Shown here: one piece after another, positions 57,888 through 64,000 of the stretch | Layout of the letters: each line of letters begins with the position of its first letter | How positions within the stretch are numbered: the first letter of the stretch is position 1 | Source: CAYSUS01 sp964434165 | Lineage (GTDB): Bacteria > Planctomycetota > Planctomycetia > Pirellulales > Thermoguttaceae | Assembly (NCBI GenBank): GCA_964434165.1 | Contig: CAYSUS010000029.1 | Location: forward strand, 1 to 64,000 | Direction: 5' to 3' | DNA length: 64,000 bases | Notes under the pieces: model-generated | Databases searched by the model: none | What the model was told of the DNA's origin: nothing | The model's input: the letters and a program-made list of their open reading frames with translations, nothing else | Position numbers and translations under genes: made by a program

Positions 57888-58721
57888 ATGAGCGACATTC
57901 AAATCGGCGTCAACCTGGAGTTCTTCCGCAGTTCCGAGAAGTCGTTCCGCGAGGGGATCAAGACGGCGGCCAAGCTCGGCTACAAGTGGTGCGAGCCGTG
58001 CGTGGCCACCGGCTACGATCTGTTGGCCTTGGCCGGTTACTACCACATGCTTTGCATGCAGGACGATCCGCTGGAGGTGAAGGAGTGGATGGACGAGGTC
58101 GGCATCAAGCCGTCCGCCGTCAGCGCCCATAGCCCCCTGATGCGTCCCGAGGTGGGGGTTCCCTATCTAACCCAGGCGATCCGCTATGCCAGCGACATCG
58201 GCGCGCCCGTGGTCACCACGGACGAAGGCCGCAAGCCCGAGTGGATGAGCGAGGAGGAGGCCTTCCAGATCATGCGCTACACCGTCGGCCAGGTGATGCG
58301 GACGGCTGAGCGCTACGGCGTGAAGGTCGGCCTGGAGCCGCACTCGCCTTATACGGTTCGCAAAGACACCTTCATCCGCATTCTCAACCTGTCCGATAGT
58401 CCCTGCTGGGGCGTGAACTGGGACCCGGGCAACTTCTACCTCGGCGGCCAGGACGACGTGTACGACGCCCTCGACGCCGTGGCCGATCGCCTGATCCACA
58501 TGCACGGCAAGGACATCAGCATCCAGCAAAGCGAGTCGGACCGCGGACAGGTCACCGGCACGCCGGTCGGCTGCGCCTGCGGCGAGGGCGTGATCGACTG
58601 GAAGCGAATCGTCGAGATCGCCCGCAAGCACGGGTTCCAAGGCGTCATCGCCGTGGAGTGCGGCACGGTCGATCAGGCCGAGCGAAGCCTGAAGCATCTC
58701 CAAGGCGTGGTCGGTGCGTAA
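57888..58721 (+). CDS. Sugar phosphate isomerase/epimerase family TIM-barrel protein
   Basis: A 277-residue protein of the xylose isomerase-like TIM-barrel family (AP-endonuclease-2 fold). The N-terminal IQIGVNLEFFRS strand, VGLEPHSPYT (metal glutamate), WGVNWDPGNFYLGG, LIHMHGKDIS and IAVECGTVDQ give the spaced Glu/Asp/His ligands of a divalent-metal site. The substrate is not predictable. AGGGGAG six bases before the ATG decides the start. It precedes the folate/corrinoid genes by about 180 bases and may be independent of them. Confidence 0.88.
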   Translation: MSDIQIGVNLEFFRSSEKSFREGIKTAAKLGYKWCEPCVATGYDLLALAGYYHMLCMQDDPLEVKEWMDEVGIKPSAVSAHSPLMRPEVGVPYLTQAIRYASDIGAPVVTTDEGRKPEWMSEEEAFQIMRYTVGQVMRTAERYGVKVGLEPHSPYTVRKDTFIRILNLSDSPCWGVNWDPGNFYLGGQDDVYDALDAVADRLIHMHGKDISIQQSESDRGQVTGTPVGCACGEGVIDWKRIVEIARKHGFQGVIAVECGTVDQAERSLKHLQGVVGA

Positions 58722-58904
58722 GGGACCCTCGGGACAGCCCCATGCGGCCCGACTTCCGGGACCCCCGCGTTCGGGTGTAATGGTTCGGTCTTGCGTTGGG
58801 GTGGCGGCTCGACCAGTTCGCCGGGGCTTCCGGCTGTTGCTGGGCTGAGCTACCATAGGGATTCGACTCGCGACGCAACCACGGCAACAGACTGGGAGGG
58901 ATCC

Positions 58905-59543
58905 ATGGCCGATCCTCAGGAACTCTACGAAGCGATTCTGACCGGCAACGCCAAGAAGGCCGAGGAGGTGACCAAGGCCGCGTTGGAGGCGGACGTCGAT
59001 CCTACCGAGCTTCTGACCAAGTACATGATCCCCGCGATGGACGAGGTCGGGAGCCGCTTCGAATGCAACGAGTATTTCGTTCCCGAGTTGCTGATCGCCG
59101 CCCGGGCGATGAAGACCTCACTCGAGCTGATCACGCCTCGCCTAGTGGAGGCGGGGGCCCAGGCCGTGGGCCGCGTCGTGATCGGCACGGTGCAGGGGGA
59201 CCTCCACGACATCGGCAAGAACCTCGTGGCCTCGATGCTCGAGGGCGGCGGGTTCGAGGTGGTCGATCTGGGGGTTGACGTATCGCCGGACAAGTTCGTC
59301 GAGGCGGCCAAGGAGAAGGACGGGACGATCGTGGCCCTCTCCGCCCTGCTGACCACGACCATGACCATGATGAAGGGTGTGATCCAGGCCCTGGAGGAGG
59401 CGGGCCTGCGGAAGAAGACCAAGGTCATCATCGGCGGGGCCCCGATCACGCAGCAGTACGCCGACGAGATCGGCGCGGACGGCTACAGCGAGAACGCCAG
59501 CGCGGCAGTGGCCCTCGCCCGGCGCCTCGTCGAGGCCACGTAG
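58905..59543 (+). CDS. Corrinoid-binding protein (methyltransferase corrinoid subunit)
   Basis: A 212-residue cobalamin carrier of the MtbC/MttC/MtmC family. Residues 1-90 form the helical cap (LYEAILTGNAKKAEEVTKAALEADVDP, MDEVGSRFECNEYFVPELLIAARAM). The B12-binding Rossmann domain starts VVIGTVQGDLHDIGKN, with the DxHxxG lower ligand H101, then GFEVVDLGVDVSP and the SALLTTTM and IIGGAPIT loops. It would shuttle a methyl group between a methyltransferase and tetrahydrofolate. GGGAGGG at five bases sets the start. It is followed within 80 bases by MetF-MetV, then a THF methyltransferase. Confidence 0.93.
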   Translation: MADPQELYEAILTGNAKKAEEVTKAALEADVDPTELLTKYMIPAMDEVGSRFECNEYFVPELLIAARAMKTSLELITPRLVEAGAQAVGRVVIGTVQGDLHDIGKNLVASMLEGGGFEVVDLGVDVSPDKFVEAAKEKDGTIVALSALLTTTMTMMKGVIQALEEAGLRKKTKVIIGGAPITQQYADEIGADGYSENASAAVALARRLVEAT

Positions 59544-59622
59544 GAGTCCGGCGAAGCGGGACGAGCCGGCACCTGTTTTCCCTCCCCAAGGTCCTTGCTC
59601 GCCTCCAATCCGGGACCTGCCC

Positions 59623-61242
59623 GTGACACCCCCTCGCGACGCCGACCGCTTCCGCGATCTGCTCCACAGCGATCGGTTCTATTACGGTGCGGAGCTGGTC
59701 ACCACGCGCGGCTTCACGGAGCCGCAAGCGCCCAACCAACTGGCCGACACCGCCCGGGCCCTGCTCGAAGACCCGCGGATCGGCTGGATTTCGATCACCG
59801 ACAGCCCGGGCGGGGCCCCGATGCTGCCGCCCGACTGGCTCGCCGGCTTCGTCCCGCAGCACCGCGAGCGCGTGGTCCTGCACCTGACGTGCAAGGACAT
59901 GAACCGCAACGGCCTGGAGGCCGCGGCCTGGCGCTACGCGGCCGAAGGGTTCAACAACATCCTGGCCATCACCGGCGATTACCCCACGACGGGCTTTCGC
60001 GGCGTTCCCGATCCGGTCTTCGATCTCGATTCGGTCGGGCTGATCGCCCTGTTGGACTCGATGAACCGTGGACTGGAGGTCCCCGACCGCCGGGGCGGCA
60101 CGCAGAGCCTGCCCAAGACCGACTTCTACATCGGCTGCGTGGTCTCGCCGTTCAAGCAGCACGAGCGCGAGCTGATGCCGCAGTATTTCAAGCTCGTGCG
60201 CAAGATCCTCGCTGGGGCCCGGTGGGTCATTCCGCAGTTGGGTTACGACATGCGGAAGTTCCACGAAGTCAAGCTGATGCTCCAGTCGCGCGGGATCGAC
60301 GTGCCGGTGATCGGCAACGTTTACCTGCTCACGGGCACCGTGGCCCGGCTGTTCTATTCCGGCCAACTGGCCGGCTGCGTGGTCAGCGACGAGCTGCTCG
60401 AGCGGGCGGAGAAGTACGCGGCCGGGCCGGACAAGGGCCGTCGGTTCTTCCGCGAGCTGGCCGCCAAGCAACTGGCCGTCTTCAAGGGGCTGGGCTTCGC
60501 CGCCGGCTACCTGGGCGGGATCGCCAAGGCCGAGACCTTTGGCCAGATCATCGACCTGGCCGAGAGCTACGGCGGGGACGACTGGCGGGAGCTCATGAAG
60601 GAGACCAGCTTCGGTGTGCCTGGCGAGTTCTTTCTGTTCGAGCACGATCCCCAGACCGGCCTTTCGGCCCCGGACCGGATCAATCCGCAGTACCTCAAGT
60701 CGCTGGACCGGCCGCCGTGGTCCAGAGAGGTCACGCTGGGCTATCGCGTGTCGCGCATGGTCCACGAGCTGGCCTTCGCCCGGGGCAAGAACCTCTACGG
60801 CTTCATGCAGTGGCTCTTCCGCCGCTGGGACCGCAAGCCGGGCCTGATGGGCCGGCTGGCCTACTGGCTGGAGCGCGAGGCCAAGCACCTCGGATACGGG
60901 TGCCAGGACTGCGGCCAGTGCAGCCTGCCGGACTGCGCGTACCTCTGCCCCAACGCGGGTTGCTCCAAGGGCTCGCGCAACGGCCCCTGCGGCGGGTCGC
61001 GGGGCGGCCGGTGCGAGCTGGACGACAAGGAGTGCTTCTGGGCCCGGGTGTACGACCGGCTGAAGTACTACGGCCAGTCGGAGACCATGCTCGACGGCCC
61101 GATCGTGATCTACGACGCCCGGCTGAAGAACACCTCGGCCTGGGCCAACGCCTACCTCGACCGCGACCACCACGCGCCGCGCGGGGATGCCGAGCCGCCC
61201 GAGAGCGGCGCGGAAGCCGGTCGATTTACCGACGAGAAGTGA
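59623..61242 (+). CDS. Methylenetetrahydrofolate reductase with fused MetV-like zinc/iron-sulfur domain
   Basis: A 539-residue fusion. Residues 1-300 form the MetF-type TIM barrel (FYYGAELVTTRGF, HLTCKDMNRNGLEAAAW, NNILAITGDYP). The C-terminal part resembles the MTHFR C-terminal/MetV family, with a Cys cluster at about 427-465 (C427 onward: YGCQDCGQCSLPDCAYLCPN, NAGCSK, GPCGG, RCELDDKECFW). In acetogens MetV is a separate subunit; here it is one chain. The product is methyl-THF, entering the Wood-Ljungdahl methyl branch, or the reverse in demethylation. The GTG at 59623 lacks a strong ribosome-binding site. The fusion suggests ferredoxin-linked electron transfer. Confidence 0.9.
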   Translation: MTPPRDADRFRDLLHSDRFYYGAELVTTRGFTEPQAPNQLADTARALLEDPRIGWISITDSPGGAPMLPPDWLAGFVPQHRERVVLHLTCKDMNRNGLEAAAWRYAAEGFNNILAITGDYPTTGFRGVPDPVFDLDSVGLIALLDSMNRGLEVPDRRGGTQSLPKTDFYIGCVVSPFKQHERELMPQYFKLVRKILAGARWVIPQLGYDMRKFHEVKLMLQSRGIDVPVIGNVYLLTGTVARLFYSGQLAGCVVSDELLERAEKYAAGPDKGRRFFRELAAKQLAVFKGLGFAAGYLGGIAKAETFGQIIDLAESYGGDDWRELMKETSFGVPGEFFLFEHDPQTGLSAPDRINPQYLKSLDRPPWSREVTLGYRVSRMVHELAFARGKNLYGFMQWLFRRWDRKPGLMGRLAYWLEREAKHLGYGCQDCGQCSLPDCAYLCPNAGCSKGSRNGPCGGSRGGRCELDDKECFWARVYDRLKYYGQSETMLDGPIVIYDARLKNTSAWANAYLDRDHHAPRGDAEPPESGAEAGRFTDEK

Positions 61243-61255
61243 CTGGGAGGAATCC

Positions 61256-62125
61256 ATGCCCCTGGAAGGTCTGACGATCATTGGGGAGTCGATCAACGAC
61301 TCCGTCCCCTCGACCAGGAAGCTCTTTGACGCCGGCGACATCGACGGTCTGCTCCAGCTCGCGCGCACCCAGGACGAAGGGGGCGCGGCCTACATCGATG
61401 TAAACGTGGGGCCGCGCCCCCCCGAGTTCATGGCGGAGATGGTTCGCAAGATCCAGGAGGTCACGGCCAGGCCCCTGTCGATCGACACGCCCGACCCCGA
61501 TCTGGCCCGAGCCGGGCTGGAGGCCTTCGATCCGGACCGCGCCGGCGGCGCCAAGCCGATCCTCAACTCGATCTCGCCGCTCCGCGCCGGCATGTTCGAG
61601 CTTCACGCGGTGCGGCCGTTCATGCCCATCCTGCTGGTCTCGGAGCAGGTCGTGGACGGCCAGTCCAAGCCCTGCCGCACAGCCGAGGAGAGCTACGAGG
61701 CGGCCAGGCTGCTTCTCGCCCAGGCCAGGGAGAAGTGCCCGGGGCTGACCGTGGCCGACTGCATCATCGACCCGGGCATCGCGCCGCTCGGCTCGGACGC
61801 CGAGGGGAACCTTGCCCGGCTCGTGAAGGCCATGGAGATGATCCACGCCGACGCGGAGTTCGCGGGCGTGCACATGTCGGTGGGGCTGAGCAACTTCACG
61901 GTCATGCTCCCGCCGAAGCGGGCGGACGGCTCGCCGGTCAAGGGGCCGCTGGAGAGCGCCTTTCTGACGAAGGCCATGCCCCTGGGCCTGGACATGGTCA
62001 TCGGCTCGGTGAAGCGCAAGTACCAGCTTCTTCCGCCCGACCACCCCGCCATGCAGTGCGTCGAAGACTGCATCGCGCGAGGCGGCTTCGAGTCGATCAT
62101 GCGCGTGCGGGACTTCTACTCTTAA
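61256..62125 (+). CDS. Methyltetrahydrofolate:corrinoid methyltransferase (AcsE/MtgA-like)
   Basis: A 289-residue pterin-binding TIM barrel of the dihydropteroate synthase-like family. LTIIGESINDSVP, RTQDEGGAAYIDVNVGPRP, PLSIDTPDPDLARAGLEAF, KPILNSISP and CIIDPGIAPLG are characteristic of methyl-THF:corrinoid methyltransferases. It would transfer the methyl group between THF and the upstream corrinoid protein. GGGAGG seven bases upstream sets the ATG at 61256, and the preceding bases match those of the corrinoid gene (58905) almost exactly. A 265-base gap with a foldback repeat separates it from the formate-THF ligase. Confidence 0.9.
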   Translation: MPLEGLTIIGESINDSVPSTRKLFDAGDIDGLLQLARTQDEGGAAYIDVNVGPRPPEFMAEMVRKIQEVTARPLSIDTPDPDLARAGLEAFDPDRAGGAKPILNSISPLRAGMFELHAVRPFMPILLVSEQVVDGQSKPCRTAEESYEAARLLLAQAREKCPGLTVADCIIDPGIAPLGSDAEGNLARLVKAMEMIHADAEFAGVHMSVGLSNFTVMLPPKRADGSPVKGPLESAFLTKAMPLGLDMVIGSVKRKYQLLPPDHPAMQCVEDCIARGGFESIMRVRDFYS

Positions 62126-62139
62126 GCGACGTCGAAAGG

Positions 62140-62340
62140 GACCACGGAGACACGGAGGGCGCGGAGGGCACGGAGGAAGAAGGAATCTCGAAAGGGCTTG
62201 GTGCAGCAGCAAATCGCAGGGCGTATGAGATGGACCAAGGGGCGGCGGGCTGACCGTCTGCGATACGGTATCGGTCCAAGTCCAAGTCCTCTAAGCCTGT
62301 ATGCTTCTCCTCTCTGTGTGCTCTCCGTGCCTCCGTGGTC
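62140..62340. repeat. Foldback element with CACGGAG-type inverted arms
   Basis: The left arm (about 62140-62166) and the right arm (about 62312-62340, as reverse complement) share GACCACGGAG and CACGGAG-rich sequence with a few mismatches over ~27 bases, around a ~145-base loop. Similar CACGGAGxCAC sequences are common intergenic repeats in environmental bacteria, so this may be a small foldback or MITE-like element upstream of the formate-THF ligase gene. Confidence 0.6.
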
Positions 62341-62391
62341 GACTTCCTTCCCGGTGCTAGACAACCCCTTGCCCTGTGAAGACAACCGACC

Positions 62392-64000
62392 ATGACCGAC
62401 ACCACACGCTCTCTGCCGCCGGATATTGAAATCGCTCGGGCCGCGACGATGCTGCCCATCGAAGAAGTCGCCGCCGCGCTCGGCATCGCGGACGAAGACC
62501 TCGAGCACTACGGCAAGCACAAGGCCAAGGTCTCGCTCGACCTCTACGACCGCCTGGCCGACCGCACGCCGGGCAAGCTGGTGCTGGTGACGGCGATCAC
62601 GCCCACCCCGGCGGGCGAAGGCAAGACGACCACCAGCATCGGCCTGGCCGACGCCCTCAGCCGCATAGGCAAGCGCACGAGCGTGTGCCTCCGCGAGCCG
62701 TCCATGGGGCCGTGCTTCGGGATGAAGGGGGGCGCGGCCGGCGGCGGCTATGCCCAGGTCGTGCCCATGGAGGACATCAACCTCCACTTCACCGGCGACC
62801 TGCACGCCATCGGCGCCGCGCACAACCTCCTCAGCGCGATGCTCGACAACCACCTCCACCACACCAACGAGCTCCGCATCGACCCGCGCCGCGTCGTCTG
62901 GAATCGGGTCATCGACATGAACGACCGGGCCCTGCGCAACGTGGTCGTGGGCATGGGCGGGGTGGGCAACTCGATCACCCGGGAAGGCAATTTCGACATC
63001 ACCGTGGCCTCCGAGGTGATGGCCATCTTCTGCCTCTCCGAGTCGCTGGCCGAGCTCAAGGAGCGGCTCGCGCGGATCCTCATCGGCTACACGCGCAAGC
63101 GCCAGCCGATCTCCGCGGCCGACCTGAAAGCCCACGGGGCGATGACGGTGCTTCTGAAGGAGGCCCTCAAGCCGAACCTCGTGCAGACCCTGGAGAACAC
63201 GCCAGCCTTCGTCCACGGCGGGCCGTTCGCCAACATCGCCCACGGCTGCAACAGCGTGATTGCCACCAAGCTGGCGATGCGGCTCTCGGAGTACACGGTG
63301 ACCGAGGCGGGCTTCGGCGCCGACCTGGGCGCGGAGAAGTTCTTCAACATCAAGTGCCGCAAAGCCGGCATCCAGCCCGACGCCGTGGTGATCGTGGCCA
63401 CGGTCCGGGCGATCAAGAACCACGGCGGCGTGGACCTGGCCGACCTGCGCAAGCCCAACGTCGAGGCCCTCGACCGCGGCGTGGAGAACCTCAAGAAGCN
63501 NNNNNNNNNCATCGAGAACATCCACCGCTTCGGCCTGCCGGTGGTCGTGGCGATCAACCACTTCGAGACGGACACGGACGAGGAAATCGCGTACATCCGC
63601 GACAAGTGCGCGTACCTTTCGGTGCGGATCGTCCGGGCCGACCACTGGGCCCGCGGCGGGTCCGGCGCCGAGGAGCTCGCCAGGGCGGTGGTGGACGTGG
63701 CCGAGAACACGGCGTCCGACTTCTCCTTCCTCTACCCCAACACCTGCACGCTGTGGGAGAAGGTGGGCATCATCTGCCGCGAGATCTACGGGGCGACGGA
63801 CGTGCTGGCCGACAAAGCCCTGCGCAAGAAGTTCCACGATCTTCAGGAGATGGGCTTCGGCGAACTGCCCATTTGCATGGCCAAGACGCAGTATTCGCTC
63901 TCCACCGACCCGGGCCTCAAGGGCCGGCCGAAGAAGTTCGACGTGCCGCTGCGCGACGTGCGCGTGTCGGCCGGGGCGGGCTTCGTGGTCGTGCTCACCG
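62392..64000 (+). CDS. fhs: Formate--tetrahydrofolate ligase (3' end beyond window)
   Basis: A partial frame of 536 codons that makes 10-formyl-THF from formate, ATP and THF, the entry of formate into the folate C1 pool. The N-terminal nucleotide segment VLVTAITPTPAGEGKTTTSIGLADAL is characteristic, followed by LREPSMGPCFGMKGGAAGGGYAQV, FTGDLHAIGAAHNLL and VRAIKNHGGV. Full family members have about 555-560 residues, so little is missing beyond 64000. A 10-base N run interrupts the frame (63500-63509). Translation stays in frame across it. Upstream lies a foldback repeat, and it follows the corrinoid methyl-transfer genes. Confidence 0.93.
   Translation, partial: MTDTTRSLPPDIEIARAATMLPIEEVAAALGIADEDLEHYGKHKAKVSLDLYDRLADRTPGKLVLVTAITPTPAGEGKTTTSIGLADALSRIGKRTSVCLREPSMGPCFGMKGGAAGGGYAQVVPMEDINLHFTGDLHAIGAAHNLLSAMLDNHLHHTNELRIDPRRVVWNRVIDMNDRALRNVVVGMGGVGNSITREGNFDITVASEVMAIFCLSESLAELKERLARILIGYTRKRQPISAADLKAHGAMTVLLKEALKPNLVQTLENTPAFVHGGPFANIAHGCNSVIATKLAMRLSEYTVTEAGFGADLGAEKFFNIKCRKAGIQPDAVVIVATVRAIKNHGGVDLADLRKPNVEALDRGVENLKKXXXXIENIHRFGLPVVVAINHFETDTDEEIAYIRDKCAYLSVRIVRADHWARGGSGAEELARAVVDVAENTASDFSFLYPNTCTLWEKVGIICREIYGATDVLADKALRKKFHDLQEMGFGELPICMAKTQYSLSTDPGLKGRPKKFDVPLRDVRVSAGAGFVVVLT
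63500..63509. other. Assembly gap (10 N) inside formate--THF ligase
   Basis: Ten unknown bases join two contigs. The family usually reads NL-x-K-H-I-E-N here. The flanks AAGAAGC and CATCGAG would give K-K-H-I-E with a single base in between, which is in frame with the 10-N placeholder, so the true gap may be about one base. Confidence 0.8.

Noticed and set aside
58722..58904. Possible cobalamin riboswitch before the corrinoid gene
   Set aside because: I looked for a B12-box-like conserved core and the expected paired elements in these 183 bases and saw none.

Overview
The window reads as part of a high-GC Planctomycetota genome. It is probably a scaffold from a metagenome-assembled genome, because a 10-base N gap sits inside the last gene. 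The planctomycete signal comes from gene content: a formylglycine sulfatase, a PQQ-type beta-propeller protein, two Tat-exported Gfo/Idh/MocA oxidoreductases, an ECF sigma factor coupled to an anti-sigma-like protein with a DUF1559-like tail, a TrmE-related GTPase without the MnmE C-terminus, and lineage-type secreted paralogs. A Pirellulales-like placement is my inference. A lipid A-type acyltransferase and a peptidoglycan gene cluster indicate a diderm cell envelope. I found no tRNA, rRNA, CRISPR array, transposase or phage gene.

Layout. 1-5.6 kb: aminotransferase, SAM methyltransferase, carA and a secreted PQQ-propeller protein. 5.6-7.3 kb (minus strand): ECF sigma factor and its coupled anti-sigma-like protein. 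7.9-15.4 kb: lipoprotein sulfatase, a membrane cytochrome b fused to an ethylbenzene-dehydrogenase-like heme domain, a large secreted DUF6259/glycosidase-like protein and a TrmE-like GTPase. 15.6-18.6 kb: secreted TPR protein and FxsA. 19.0-24.9 kb: a tightly packed amidoligase cluster (C39-like peptidase, RLAN/RimK ATP-grasp ligase, GCS2-type ligase, N-formylglutamate amidohydrolase) followed by a MATE exporter. This is the best candidate for an uncharacterised biosynthetic system. 25-35.7 kb: tadA, an oxidoreductase, a large hybrid sensor kinase, a FixJ-type two-component pair, a CPBP protease, pgsA and rimO.

36-42 kb holds an ImmA/IrrE-like protease, an HTH-PtsN fusion coupled to a degenerate receiver-like protein, an LpxL-type acyltransferase, and two divergent response regulators with a sigma-54-type promoter between them. 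42-48 kb holds a frameshifted SecD-like fragment, a second Gfo/Idh/MocA protein and two divergent secreted paralogs. 48.5-57.7 kb is a mur cluster in the order murE-murF-mraY-murG-murC-murB-ftsQ, with a dyad-overlapped promoter at its head and no murD, ftsW, ddl, ftsA or ftsZ. 57.9-64 kb holds a sugar isomerase-like gene and then folate/corrinoid C1 genes: corrinoid protein, MetF-MetV fusion, methyl-THF methyltransferase and formate-THF ligase. Together these could carry formate to methyl-corrinoid (Wood-Ljungdahl methyl branch) or run in reverse for demethylation.

Beyond the genes, the window carries six copies of a 33-bp double-palindromic intergenic repeat that I do not recognise. Two copies supply the stop codons of the genes they touch. 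A separate foldback repeat lies just upstream of the formate-THF ligase gene.
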